From Archilochus colubris (lineage: Eukaryota > Chordata > Aves > Apodiformes > Trochilidae): 64,000 nt of DNA. The position numbers and the translations under genes were made by a program. Position 1 is the first letter of the stretch, and each line of letters opens with the position of its first letter. Shown here piece by piece: positions 22,672 through 35,568 of the stretch. A model generated the notes under the pieces. The model was given only the letters and a program-made list of their open reading frames with translations. It searched no databases and was not told the DNA's origin. Location of the stretch: NCBI GenBank assembly GCA_023079485.1, contig CM041083.1, positions 144,040,052 to 144,104,051 of the forward strand, written 5' to 3'.

Positions 22672-24243
22672 TCATAGAATCATAGAATTGCTCAGGCTGG
22701 AAAAAACCTTCAGGATCATTGAGTCCAACCTTGCCCTTACCCTATAACTCTATTTCTGATGAACCACCACTAAACCATGTCCCCAAGCACCATATCCACA
22801 TCATCAACACATTCAGGGATGGAGACACAACCATACCCCTGGTGAGCCTGTTCCAGTGTTTAGCAACCCTTTCTGTAAAGAAGTTTCTCCTGATATCCAA
22901 CCTAAATCTCCCCTGATGCAACTTGAAGCTATTTCCCCTTGTCCTGTCATCTGTCACCAGTGAGAAGAGACCAACTCCACCCTCACTACAACGTCCTCTC
23001 AGATATTTGTAAAGAGTGACAAGGTCTCCCCTCAGGTTCTGTTTCCCCAGACTATACAGCCCCAACACCCTCAGTTGCTCATCATAAGGGATGTTTTCAA
23101 AACCCTTCACCGGCTTTGTTGCCCTCTTTGGACTTGCTCCTATACCTCAATGTCCTTTTTGTATTGAGGAGCCCACAACTGAACACAGTACTCAAGGTGG
23201 GGCCTCACCAGTGCTGAGTTCAGGGCCACAATTATTTCCCTAGTCCTGGTAGTCACACAGGTTCTGATACAAGCCACAATGCCATTGGTCTTCTTGGCTA
23301 CCTGGGCACATTGCTGGCTCATATTCAGCCAGCTGTCAATCACCAAGGTCCTTTTTTGCCTGGCAGCTTTCCAGGCACTCTTCTCCAAGCCTTTAGCATT
23401 GCCTGGGGTTGTTGTGACCAAGTGCAGGACCTGACACTTGGTCTTATTGACTTTCATACAGCTGGTCCCAGCCCAAACATCCAGTCTGTCCAGGTCCCTC
23501 TGTAAAGCCTTTCTACAATCCAGCAGATAGATACTCACTCCCAACTTGGCGTCATCTGCGAATTTTCTGAGGGTGCATTCAATCCCCTCACCAAGATCAT
23601 TAATAAACATGTCAAACAGGAGTGGCCCCAGCCCTGAGCCCTGGGGAACACCACTCGTGACTGGCCACCAACTGCATTAAACTCTCTTTGGGCCCATCCA
23701 GCCAGTTTTTAACCCAGCAGAGTATACGTGAGAGAAGAAGCTAATCTCTCTGCAGGCATGATCAGAAGTGAGCCAAGCCTGTGTCTCAGGCCTTACCTTT
23801 TATTGGCACCCTAATCCTGCTCATGCGCAGTTAGGGCCTGCCTTAATACAGCACAAGTGAGCTTAACACAAGCTCATGCCCACTCCTTGGCAATTAGTGG
23901 CACCTGGTTGCCTCATTTCACTACGTATATGCCTATCCAAGCCACGGTCATCCAGCTTATCCATGAGGTTGTTATGGGGGACAGTGTCAAAAGCTTTACT
24001 GAAGTCCAGGTAGACTTCATCAACAGCCTTTCCCTCATCCACTAAGCAGGTCACCTTGTCATAGAATGAGTTCAGGTTTGTCAAGCAGGATATTCCTTCC
24101 ATGAACCCATGCTGACTGGTCTTGATTGTCTGATTGATCTTTAACTGATCCATGACTCTTGAGACTGTCCATTCCATGACTTTCCCTGGCACCAAGGTGA
24201 GACTGACAGGTCTGCAGTTACTGAGATTGTGTTCTTGAGTCAT
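22672..24243 (-). mobile_element. CR1 LINE with broken reverse transcriptase, interrupted by a solo LTR
   Basis: Longest CR1 copy in the window, in reverse orientation. The 3' tail (aatcatagaatcatagaat on the plus strand) is at 22672. Reverse-transcriptase pieces are readable on the minus strand: SNCRPVSLT and YLDFSKAFDTVPHN in 23863-24243, and KFADD in 23140-23610, with the catalytic FADD codons at 23551-23562. The element is 5'-truncated near 24243 and is not functional, because the frame is broken and an LTR-like 198-bp insertion splits it at 23727-23924. Confidence 0.95.
23727..23924 (-). mobile_element. Solo ERV-type LTR nested in a CR1
   Basis: This 198-bp segment does not belong to CR1: the CR1 text is continuous if it is removed (acccagcagagtata / tgcctatccaagcc). 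GTATA occurs on both sides (23722-23726 and 23925-23929), as a 5-bp target-site duplication. Read on the minus strand it starts near GTAGTGAAATGAGGC, contains an AATAAA polyadenylation signal (23799-23804) and ends near CTTCTCTCACG. The layout fits a solo LTR of an endogenous retrovirus. It carries no coding sequence, and no internal retroviral region is present. Terminal bases are not clean TG...CA, so the exact ends are uncertain by one or two bases. Confidence 0.75.
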
Positions 24244-27200
24244 CAGTCAGCATTCATAAATGGAGGGAGCAGTGAAGAGGACCAGGGTATGAGCTACAGC
24301 ACTAGGGGAGCAACACTTTTAATCAGCAAATCATGTTTGAAAGACACCCATCAGTTTATACATGCTGGCTTTTAATTCTTAATTTGCAGCAGTTTTAATA
24401 GTGTGAGAATTTGCATCTCACATCATCCATGCTATCTAAATCATTCACCATATGAACACATTGTTAAAATTTTCTTGAAGTTGCAAAAGAGGGGTTTAGC
24501 TATTAGGAGCTCACCCTAGGCAGAGTTTAGGGACTTCTAATTATCACTGCAACCCTAGAAGACCAGTTTAATTGCTGCCAAAAGCTACTAAAGCTTAGTA
24601 AATTCCTTGTTAACTTATCTTACTTTGTCTCCTGCTCCTGAATATGGAGAGCAACACCTCAGTTTTTACAACACTGAGCACTACTGGTGATAAAGGCTGG
24701 TAATCCATAACTACATCCATCTCTCCACAAGGACTCACTCCAGGAAGCACAGTAAGGTTGCTGATAAGGATCCAGCCTGACATGCAATGGAATTCCCTAT
24801 TTCTTTTAAATGAGGCTGGTCACTGTTATAAGAAAAATCATGCAGGATGTGGGTGACCTGTGTGGAAAAACTTGTCAGCTTTCCAGAGGAAACCCAGGAG
24901 AGCAGGCTGGAGGCTATGGGCTCCTGTGGGCATCCCTCACCTTTCCTGTGGAAGCTGCACAAGAGCTCTGTATTTGCCAGCTCTACTTCAAGAGCTGTTT
25001 ATAAATTTTATCTGGTAGACTCTTAAAGCAGAATGCATAAAAAAATACTTCATAAATGGATTTCAAGCATCCTAAAGCAGCACATTGAACTGTCACTGTA
25101 AAAATATATATAGCTTTGTATAGGCATGTTAGCTTTGTATATGTATCTATTTATGTACACATCTGTATAAAACAGGTGTGCTCTTCAGAAGAGATTCCAG
25201 CTGTAGATTTTAACTAGATGGCAATGTCTCTAGATGGCCTAAAGTCTTGTGTCTAGGCCCTGGTGATAGATAACATCTCAGACACACCCACATCTTACCC
25301 TATCATGCTTCCTTAGTAGTCAAAACAGGAAAAGCAACAGTTTTTTTGTTTGCTCTGTTTTTTGTTTATATATGTATATATGCACCTGTACATAATTTCC
25401 TTTCCTTATGCCTGTATAAATACTAAGAGAAGAATTAGAGATACTCAGCATTTCCAAGATGTATTCAGAGACAAGACATCTGACTGTTACTAATGTGAAG
25501 AATTGCAAAAGAAAGAATTTGTGTTATAAAGAAGAAAGAATTATGTGTTATAAAAAAGAAAGAATTTGTGTTATAAATCAGGAGTTAAGATTTAGATTGA
25601 CCTTACTAATATACAGGAAATTAATCATTTTGTTGATCAAAGTAACATTTTAATAAAAGGAAAATTTAAAAGTAAAAAACTTATCTAGATACTCACACAT
25701 CTTTATGGTTTTATGCAGCTACATAAGTATTTCTTCTAAATTAGAAGGACACTGGTTTTATCAAAATCCTCACTTTTGAGAAGAGCATCACTTGTATTCT
25801 GATCTTATCATCAGTGAAGAAACAGTGCATCTTCACTAAGAATTGACATTTTCTGTGTTCCACATTTCAAAGAGCCTGAAGATGTATTGCTTTTTTGGCA
25901 TTTGCTGTTTATGTGAAGTCAAATCAACACAAGAAAAAGCTTCCATGTTGGTTAGTGCACCAAGAGCAAACAATTTCTTTCATGTGTCATCTTTGTACTG
26001 AATGAAAGATCAGATGCTATCAAAAAAGGCAACAGGGCTTTGGTTTGTAACATTTTTGCTGCTCTCATGTTGCCAACTGCTTAAATATGTGGTTAATTTT
26101 AAGTTTGGAAGCAGCTCTACTGGTTCATGTATTTTTAAATTAATTTTTAAAGTCATTAATTAAAGTGTGTGTGAGACTGGATCAAAATTTAGGGTTTAGT
26201 TTTCATATCTGACATGCACAGATTATTCTTGACATCTTTATACACAGGCAACATTTTGAGCTAAGCCTTTAACTTACAGAAGTCAACCTTGTACAGGCAT
26301 TGACTTTGATTAAATGGTACTGGTTTATGCTAGCAGTGATCAAACTGTTTTGTTTAGTTTAGAGCACAGTCAATATTTGGTGAATTTAGTTGATAGATTC
26401 TTGTGGTGAAAACACAAAACAGTGTGGAAACAATTTCCTTGTCAGAAAGTATTTTTGGAGACAACATGCAGAGTACAGCAGAACAGAAAAAGGAGCAATA
26501 AAACTGAAATGCAGGTAATCGATTCTCCACTCTGTTTTGGCTAAACCAAAGCAAGATAAAAGGGAAAATAAAAAGACATGAACAGAAAGAATGTTACTAA
26601 GACAGATTATCTAGACTAATCTTGCGTATGCATTTGCCTGAAAATGAAAGTTGTACTTGCTGTGAAAGAAGAGGTACTACCACTGAGATGATAATAAACA
26701 CGTGTACCCATAATATTAAAAATATTTAATTTATGAGGCACTTACATAAATGTTCCTCATAGATTATAAGACAACAACAAAAGAGTAGAAAGGGAAAGAG
26801 CATGTGTCAAGATGAGACCTGTCTGAACAACTATTACAGTTCTTAAGTGGCAACAAGATGACAAGAAATGGCCCAGGTATTTGAAGAGGTATGGCATCTC
26901 TTCAGAGAGGCAGGGAATTTTTAAAGACAGAGGCAACTGATCTCAAAAGCAGAAGGGATGTTTGCTTAAATTCCATCACCCAAAGAACACCTTGAGATTC
27001 TGGGCAATTATGTATAGACCTTCCCTTCCCGATGCTCAAAAAATTAAATGTATATTCCCTCTGTTTGTTCCTAGTGCAGTTTACTTTCTAGTATCATGTA
27101 TTCTGGAACAATATTTCTGTTCCCAGTTTAAGGTAGCTGAAATATAGAATGGCTGTTAAGGGAACAGTTAGTATTTGGATTCATTTTTAAGATGAGAGAA

Positions 27201-27807
27201 ACATCACCAGCAAATGTGTTTATGAAAGATGGAGTGGGAAAAAAGGGAAGGAAATTAATTTAGGTACAAAACCACTCTAACCAACAGATTGTGAAGAGAC
27301 AGATCAATAAGGAAATGAGGAAAGAGTCCACAAAAAGGAGATCTGAAAGCTGAGGTAAGAATGACTGTCAGTAACAGCCAGGGAAGGGAGGCATGGGCAG
27401 CAGCTCCATTACATCTCATCCTACAAACAATTTTCCCTAGCTTAATTAGGCAGCCTGAAGGTTTTTTTTGTCTTCTCACAGAAAAGTCCTATTCAGAGAA
27501 GTATATGGGAGAGTGATAAGGAGCACAAATCATCTGGGTGCCCCCAGCAGCCTCTTTGCCTGTAGTCTTTCTCAAACCTTTTCTTACTTCAGCTTGTTAA
27601 ATTAATTCTGACTCAAAGGTGACTCACAGTGTGGCTGGCACGGAAGGAATCCTGACAAATGAGGATATGTGACTAAAGTCAGATGAACAAGGCCAAGAGC
27701 AAGTTCTTAAACCTGGTCGGGTAATCCCATGCACAAATACAGGTTGAGAAAAGAATGGATTGAGAACAGCCTTGAGTAGAAGAAATTGGGACTGTTGACT
27801 GATGAGA
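24244..27807. other. Intergenic, no gene recognised
   Basis: AT-rich sequence containing a three-copy minisatellite at 25509-25579 (listed separately). No coding exon or RNA gene seen. Confidence 0.5.
25509..25579. repeat. Three-copy minisatellite, 23-24 bp unit
   Basis: Copies at about 25509-25531, 25532-25555 and 25556-25579 share AAGAAAGAATTTGTGTTATAA with one or two differences. The repeat makes a short open frame look periodic, but that frame is not a gene. Confidence 0.9.
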
Positions 27808-28240
27808 ATAATAGAATCATAGAATGTTACAGGTTGGAAGGGACCTCTAGAGATCATCGAGTCCAATCCTCCCTGTCAAAGCAGGTGGGTTTTGAAAGCC
27901 TTCAAAGAAGGAGACTCCACAGCCTCTCGGGGCAGCCTGTGCCAGTGCTCCATCACCCTCACAGTAAAGAAGTTTCTCCTCATACTGAGGTGGAATTGCC
28001 TATGTTCCAGCTTAAACCCATTATTCTTTGTTCTGTTACTGGGCACCACCAAAAAGAGATAGGCCCTTCCTCTTGACACCCACCCCTCAGATATGTATAG
28101 ACATTAATAAGACAACCTCTCAGTCTTCTTTTCTCAAGTCTAAACAGCCCCAGTTCTCCCATTCTTTCTCCACAAGAGAGATGCTCAAGTCCCTTAGTTA
28201 TCCTCAGAGCTCTCTGCTGGACTGTCTCCAGTAGATCCCT
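27808..28240 (-). mobile_element. CR1 LINE, 3' fragment
   Basis: Reverse-oriented CR1: plus-strand text 'aatcatagaatgttacaggt', 'ttggaagggacctctagaga' and 'agaagtttctcctcatact'. It is the same subfamily as the plus-oriented copy at 33985-34612; both still read nearly the same peptide, around FLVVPSNRTKNNG. Its 5' end at about 28240 abuts another CR1. Confidence 0.93.
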
Positions 28241-28900
28241 GACTCAGGGGAGCAGGCAATGTGAGCTTTCTGCCCAGAAAAACAACCATATCCTGGGCTA
28301 CATCAAAAGAAGTGTTGCCAGCAGGTTAAGGGAGGTGATTCTCCTACTCCACTCTCAAGAGACCTCACCTGGGCTTGTGTGTCCAGTTCTGGGGCCTCCA
28401 GCACAAAAAGGACATAGGAGCAAGTCCATGATGATGACCAGAGGCCTGGATCACCTCTTCTATGAAGACAGACTGAGCTAGTTAGGGTTGTGCAGTCTGG
28501 AAAAGAGAAGGATCTGAGGAGAACTTATAGAGGCCTTCCAGTACCTAAAGAAGCTACAGAGAGGCTGGGAAGGGACTGTTTACAAGGGCATGGAGTGATA
28601 GGACAAGGAGTAAGGGTTCAAACTGAAAGATGACAGATTTAGATTAGCTATTCAGAAGAAATTCTTTCCTGTGAGTGTGGTGAGACACTGGCACAGGTTG
28701 CCTAGGCAGGTTGTGGATGCCTCCTCCCTGGAAGTGTTCAAAGTCAAGTTGGATAGGGCTTGGAGGAACCTGGTTTAGTGGGAGGTGCCCCTGGTCATGG
28801 TAGGGGGATTGAAACTAGGTCATCTTTGAGGTCCCTTCCAAAAGGGACTATGCTTCCATTCTATGGAATCATCCTATGGAAGCATCCTATGATTCCATTA
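28241..28900 (+). mobile_element. CR1 LINE, 5'-truncated copy
   Basis: Forward CR1 from 'caaccatatcctgggctaca' through 'gtccagttctggggcctcc', 'gagacactggcacaggttgc' and 'gggaggtgcccctggtcatg' to a variant tail with repeats of 'atcctatgga' and 'atcctatgattcc'. It starts exactly where the opposite-oriented CR1 ends. Confidence 0.92.
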
Positions 28901-31900
28901 TACCTTTCCCCATTCACCAGCAGAAGGAAGGAAAGAGCTCCAGATTTCCTGGTGGACTGGATCCCAGGCAACACCTACATTATTCTGCAGTGTTTGGGAT
29001 GGACAAGTCCCAGGTGACACGTGTGATCCACCATCTTTCCAGGATTGACACCACTGCTGCTGCTTGGGATGCTCAGACAAAATGGCTTGGGAAGCTCTGC
29101 TCTAAGGAGGAAGGCAACGGGGCTTTTGAAAGAGATGCACAACGATATGACAAAATGTTTTGACATTATAAGAGGTAGAAAAGAGGAGCTTTGAGAGTTG
29201 CTAAACTGAGAGAAAATCAATCAAGTCTAGCAAGATAATGGTTATGAGTGAAAGATGTTAAGTCTATAAATATAGTGGGGAAAAAAAGAAGGAAAAAAGT
29301 ACAGAGATAAAAAAAAAAAGTCATTCAGTTCTGGAGAGTCTATGCCTGAAATGGCACCTGAAATCACCAAGAAAATAGTGTCCAGGGACTACTTTAAATG
29401 TCAACCTAGACAAAGGTAGACAAGAGTGAGAGGAATAATTTTTATGAGGCAAGTCAGTAAAATAGTGGGAACAAATGGAGTTGGTAAGGAAAATAAAAGG
29501 TAAAGTGACAAAACTGCTACCCATAAAAGCTCAATAAATAAGATGGAAAATGAATCAATTTTACTTTTATTGTTGTCATTATTTATAATAGCACTTAGAA
29601 CTAAACAAATAGTCCCTGTTGTTAGCATGGGTAAGTAGTGAAAAAGCACAGAGTGGCCAGAGCAGTAGATTACACTAGGAAGAGCAACCTTTTTTTTTTT
29701 TTTTTTTTTTTTTGCCAAATGTTAATTATGCCTTAATTAGACTAACTGCTGTAACACTGCAGTGGGTACATCAATGGGCTTGTGAGGGAACTGGTGACCT
29801 CATCCTGCAGAGTGGGGCTACCTAGGTGACGACAGGAGGAAGCAAGAAAATACCCAGTTCCAGCCAAATTTCCCTTCTGGGTGTTGTCATACTCCTTGGA
29901 GCAGGAGAGCCATTTTCATCCTTCCTAGCTTCCATCATCACGGCCAGCAGCACAGGAGAAAGCAGCTGGATCTACATTGCAGAGACTCCTCTGTTCTCAC
30001 CAGTTTTCAGATGTGGCTGTGGCACTAAGCACACCAGCTGTTTGGAAAGAGTTTTTCTTGCTGGGCTTTACTTTTGGAAGGCTGCTGCTGGCATGGGAAG
30101 AAGAAAAAAGGGAGTCTAAAGAGAGCTGCTGTTGCTTCCTGCTGTCATTATGGCTCTGGCAGCTCCTGCCACACCACAGGTTATTCTGTGGGAATACCAG
30201 AAGGGTGTTTCTTCGGCTCCAGACAGCAGAGTAGAATAAGCCCACATCCAGGTTCATGTCAGCAAGGTGATGGTTTGACTGCATCACTACCTGGCAGCCC
30301 ATGGCTGATGCTGAGCTGGGCTCCCTGTGTGGAAACAGAGAGAAAACTCTACATGCTGTAGAATGTTTCCCATGTGCTGGAAAGATTGGCAGTGGGGGCA
30401 AGGTGACAGAGAGTTTATCAGTGGTAAGCAACCTTTAGAAACTAGAAAACAAGCTGGATTTACTAGAGGGCAATGTGCTTGGCTTTTCTTATTTTGTACT
30501 TATACATTCCAATGAGGTGGTAAGTACTACGTGTACACACCCATATTTATTAGTGCAGCATAAACCTCTTTCTGCCTACTTTTTCTTCTCCCCTAGACTT
30601 AATCCCTTTATTTTCTCTCCAAAATCTTGTGTAGACATAAGAAAACATTTTACAGATTATGACAAACAGCCTAAGACACTGGCTAGATAGCACTTACATG
30701 GATTTATGCCTGCTGAGGATTTGGCAAAAGAGTTGTTTATGCATAATGCAGCTTCTTAATTGGAGGCATACAAACATACCAGGGAGAAAGCAGAGAGACA
30801 CACAATCAAATAGCTGTATAGAACATATTCCTTGTCCCTACAATATTCTTATTTGAATAAGTCATGAAGAGATATTTTGATTTCCTGAACATTCTTTAGC
30901 TTTCCTTTGAGTCAAAGTGATAACTTAATAAAACAATAAGTATATTAATAATTTATATTCTGATGTTTTGATCTCTCATGTATTGATTTATTATAAAACT
31001 TCTGTTCACCCTGGAGCAACTGTTAATTTCTTAACTGAATTTTCTATATTTGGAAACAGTTGTTCTTCATGATTATTATTGAAATAAAGTGCTATCCATT
31101 TTATATCCACTACAGAACTGCTTGCTGAATTTCCATGTACATTGGAGATAGTCAAGCACCACCTATTACAAATCAGATATTACTAAGAAACGTCTGCAGT
31201 CAGAAAATATTTGGATTAATATATAATTAAATTAGCATCAGAGAGAGAGAGATGTCAACAATCTAGCTGTACTTTAAATCTAAGGATAGATGCCTTATGC
31301 AGTCTGAAAAGGCAATTTCAGTTGCTTACAGCAGGTGGTAGTATGTGCTATTAAAATAAAATATTTACTTCCAAGAAAGACTGCTGCTTGGTTACTAAGG
31401 ACATGAGTAGAAAGGGCAAGAAAATTATTGCTATAAATGTGTTGAAAGATTAGAAAACTTGATATTTATTATTTCTTTATTTTTAAAGCTTCCTGTTTCT
31501 CTGCTATATGACTGCAGCACTAACATCTTGGGGACAGTTACAGACAAGCTGCAGACACATTACCAAAAAAACCCCCCTCAAATAGCCTCTTACAGAGTGT
31601 TTTTCATCCATAAATCCCAGTCTTTTAATCCCACAGTCTTTTATAAAGGACAGACACAATGCCCTTTAGAGCAAGATGTAAGTGCAACTTAGGCAGGTAA
31701 AAGTAAAATGGTGATTTTGATTATTCTCTTTCTGTTGCTGCCTGAGATTGGGGTGAACTGAATCTCCAGAGCTTCTGCTGCAGAGTCCACTAGAGGCCTG
31801 AGAGCACTGTTTCTGCACATGTGGAGCTGTGCCTCAAGCTTGCCTAAGGCTCAGTTGTGTCTAAACCAAAAATTACTGGGTCTAGAGACTCGATCTTCCT

Positions 31901-33984
31901 ATAGCAATATTGCTCAGCCAGTATCTGTGTACATGTGATGCATACAGCCAGCAAGATGAGACTACTCACAAAGGAAACTGCATGGATCCTGAGTCAAAAA
32001 GATACTTCCTTGTGGAGTTTGGGAATGGGCTCATCACATCTCCAGTTTCACTTCACATGTATTCTGCATCCAGAATATACCAACTGCAGACAGATTTCTA
32101 TCTTTCTCTGCCTATGCCCTCTTCAGGGACCCTCCACCTGGCCATGAATTCCTTTCATGGGGATTGCATGTGAAAACCAGCACTGAGATACCCACTCCCA
32201 CCGTTGGACCTAGTTTGATAGGGGTATGAACATGTTTTTCACACGTGTGATGTGAGATGCTGTAATCAGCAGTGGTGTCAGCTGTGCAGCTACTCTGTAT
32301 TTTCCATTGGGCAGATGAATTCTTCCAGACTGGATTCTAGGGGTGAGATGAGGGGCAGTATGTTTAACAACAAGTGAGACACCTACGAGCTTTCAGGTTG
32401 GAGTTGATTCAGGGTGAAGCTGGCAGCAGATACTTAGGGTAAGTTTATCCATAAAATTATAGTTACCATGGCATTTCAGATGCCTACAAGAGTAATTATT
32501 CAGTAAAGATAGCTGTCAAGCAGCTCAAAGGCACAGCTGTGAAGCTGAGTCCTTTTGTAAGCTGGTTTTAGGTCTCTAAAGGCCTTTTGTCCTCATTTAC
32601 TACATTAATATGGTATGTCTAAAGGTTATTCCCCTTGTGATATTAGTTTAGCATAGCATAGTCTTTAACTGAGCCAGCTTCTTGGAGTCTGTGTAGTCTC
32701 TTTGTGCTTTGTAAATGCACAAAGCCAGCAGTTAATTTAATAAAGTAATTTTTCTTCTCACAGAAACACCTAATTAAGATTTTGATAGTACTCAAAATAA
32801 TTTTTTGGCCACCAGTTCTGCTCAAATATGGCAAATGCAGGACCCATAGGGCCTTTGGTGAAGGATGTCAAGTGTCAGGATACCAAATGATGTTACAAGG
32901 CACCTGAGTGCAAAGGTTTTTTACAAGTCTCTTCCACCTTTCTGTGCCACTGGTTTTGTGCAGCAGAAATATTTTTCCTCAGACACTGTGTTTCCATTGC
33001 AAAATGGGGAAGTACTTTTGTCTTCTTTCACCTCAGAGGCTCATTTTTTAAACCAAATGAATCCAAACCAAACCTCTGCAAATTGAAGTCCCCCAAAGAG
33101 CAAGATCTCACTGAACAACATCTTAAGAATTTCAGTTATAGAGTTGGCTGAAGCTGGGCTGTTCCTCTGACATCCTTTCATTTTATACTGACCTTCAATA
33201 ACCCCATCATTCCCATACTCCCTTGAGCAAAAGTGAACATTTGTATCATGCAGTGTTGTGGTATATTGATTGCAAATACCCACCAGGAATGTAGTTGCTA
33301 CACTCTTGGCTTGTATGTTACATAAAATTTCAATCCTGAAGCACAGTCAGATAAAAGAAACTATAATCAGCTGTGAATTATCTGTGGGTGGTTTATCCCA
33401 TTGCTGATTAATCACTCCATTAATCGTTGCAAAGACAGTGAGCCAACTCCATGCAGAGCTAATTTCTGGGAGCTGGGCTTCTGAACTCAAGTGCAGTGCC
33501 ATATGAATCTGGCTGTATGTGCTCAATAGTCACTGGAGCACAATTTGGAACTTGAGTCTAAACACAGTGCCCCTTGAGGAGCTCCTGAGCTGCTGTGTGC
33601 AAACCCAGCCCAGTTGCCCCTCTTTCCACCTCCCCATCCTTCCCCAATCCATTCCCATTACTGGCAGCTCTGGGCAGAGTGTCACAGAACCACCAGAGTG
33701 ATCCTGCACAAAGCCAGAGCAGATCCAGCATGGATGGAAAGGAGGGGAGTCAGTAAGGTCAAAGATATCTGAGAGAAATTCTGCAGAATCACTTTGCACT
33801 TGTCTTGGTAGAAGAATTTTCATTTCTGTTACTGGAGATAAATGGGTGGAGCCAACACGGAGGCAGTGCTGCAACTGAACTGCTAAACCAGGCTGAAACG
33901 AGAAGCTTGATACAAGGAAGCCACTGTGAGGGTACTTCCAGCTCCAGACAGTGATTCAGTGATTATTCTTCATGGGTCACGATG
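28901..33984. other. Intergenic, no gene recognised
   Basis: Mostly AT-rich sequence with a 24-T run at 29690-29713 and a short GA run at about 31241-31251. Open frames at 29826-30119, 29997-30431, 31910-32173 and 33530-33874 have no motif or family resemblance and overlap frames on the other strand. I treat them as chance. Confidence 0.5.
29690..29713. repeat. Poly-T run of 24
   Basis: Uninterrupted T24, flanked by unique sequence. Too isolated to assign to a retroposed gene. Confidence 0.9.
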
Positions 33985-34612
33985 TGCCCTTTGTGGCCAG
34001 TGGTATCCTAGGGTGCATCAGGAAAAGTATGTCCAGCAGATAGAGGGAGGTTCTCCTGTCCCTCTGCTCTGCCCTGCTGAGATCACACCCAAAATACTGT
34101 ATCCAGTTCTAGGCTCCCCAGTTCCTCTGAGACAGGGATCTACTGGAGAGAGTCCAATGGAGAGCTATGAGGATGATTAAGGGACTTGAGCATCTCTCTT
34201 ATGAAAAAAGACTGGGAGAACTGGGGCTGTTTAGACTTGAGAAAAGAAGGCTGAGAGGGGAATTCCACTAATGTCTATACATACCTGAGGGGTGGGTGTC
34301 AAGAGGAAGGGCCAATCTCTTTTTGGTGGTGCCTAGTAATAGGACAAAGAATAATGGGTGTAAGCTGGAACATAGGCAGTTCCACCTCAGTATGAGGAGA
34401 AACTTCCTTATTGTGAGGGTGACAGAGCACTGGAACAGGCTGCCCAGAGAGGCTGTGGAGTCTCCTTCTCTGGAGACTTTCAAAACCCACCTGGATGCAT
34501 TGCTGTGTGGCCTGCCCTAGGTTATCCTGCTTTGACAGGGGGGATTGGGCTAGATGATCTCTAGATCTCCCTTCCAATCTCTATCATTCCATGATTCCAT
34601 AATTCTATTGTA
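33985..34612 (+). mobile_element. CR1 LINE, 5'-truncated copy
   Basis: Forward CR1 from 'gatgtgccctttgtggccag' through 'tactgtatccagttctaggc' and 'gagcactggaacaggctgcc' to 'gggctagatgatctctagat' and the tail 'attccatgattccataattc'. It matches the opposite-oriented copy at 27808-28240, so the two form a long inverted pair about 6 kb apart. Confidence 0.93.
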
Positions 34613-35550
34613 AAATGAGTCTACACAGAGTTATTTGGAAGCCTCGGTACAGGGTTTCCTAGCATCTTTACAATCGGGGGTCATTCACTGGCTTGCTTAC
34701 CCATCTGTCCCAATCCACTCCATCACCCTGGATGGAAGAGAGCTAGTAGCATTATCTATTTGTCCAAATGCAAGGTTTCACCTACAGCATGATAATGTCT
34801 TCTGAAGAGCAGCCAAGCCTGCAAACCAAACTGAAATAATGAAAAAATGATGCAAAAATATTACAAAGTAAACAGTAAAGATTATACTTCCTTTATACTC
34901 CAGTTTTGGAAACTTTAATGTCAAGATAGGTGACTTTTGGAAAAAATGTGTCTGATTCCAGCTGAAGATACAGGCCTGAAGGAAACAGTAAAAGCCTAGG
35001 AACAAACTAGAAGATTGTGTTTGTACTTTTCAGTTTAAAAAGTCAACATGCTGATGCCAGTAATAGAGATAAAGCATGGGGTAGGTTCTGCAAGTCCTAG
35101 TGATTTTTAGGACCGATGAGTCTCAGGTTTAAGGTTTAAACTTCTGATTTTCTGCATAGCTTCCACACAGCTTTTTATTCTGTAGAAATATTTGTAAGGG
35201 AGCTGAGAAGCTTTCCAAGCTCACTCTTCCCAGCCAAAACACTCTAGTATGACAAAGGCAGGTAGGTGGCAGTAATAAGTGATTAATAGCCTGCTGGATA
35301 ATTACATCTGCTACAGGCTTATCTCTTTGCACCGAATGACTCAAAATTAAAGGCAGGGAGTATAGACTAATGTTAGAGATACTGAATTAAACAGAAGGGA
35401 AAAAAATGAAAAAAAAAAAGTGCCTGTAGACAGTCAAAGAAACTGTAGGAGTTCAGATGGGTAATGAAGATTCTAACACTGATGGAGATGGAGCTGAGGG
35501 AAAATGTTCAAGACCAGAACATCTTTTAGCCCCCAAACACAGGTGTGGCA

Positions 35551-35568
35551 ATGCACTTTTAAGTGCAT
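35551..35568. repeat. Short perfect inverted repeat
   Basis: Arms ATGCACTT and AAGTGCAT flank TT. Confidence 0.8.

Noticed and set aside
23140..24243. Reverse-transcriptase-like frames as a host gene
   Set aside because: They are remnants of a broken CR1, split by an LTR and flanked by the CR1 tail.
27876..28234. Overlapping frames on both strands near 28 kb and their look-alikes at 34.3-34.6 kb as a duplicated gene
   Set aside because: Both are the same CR1 3' region in opposite orientation.
29826..30431. Cluster of frames of 85-144 aa on both strands
   Set aside because: No motif, signal peptide pattern or family resemblance; overlapping frames on both strands indicate chance.
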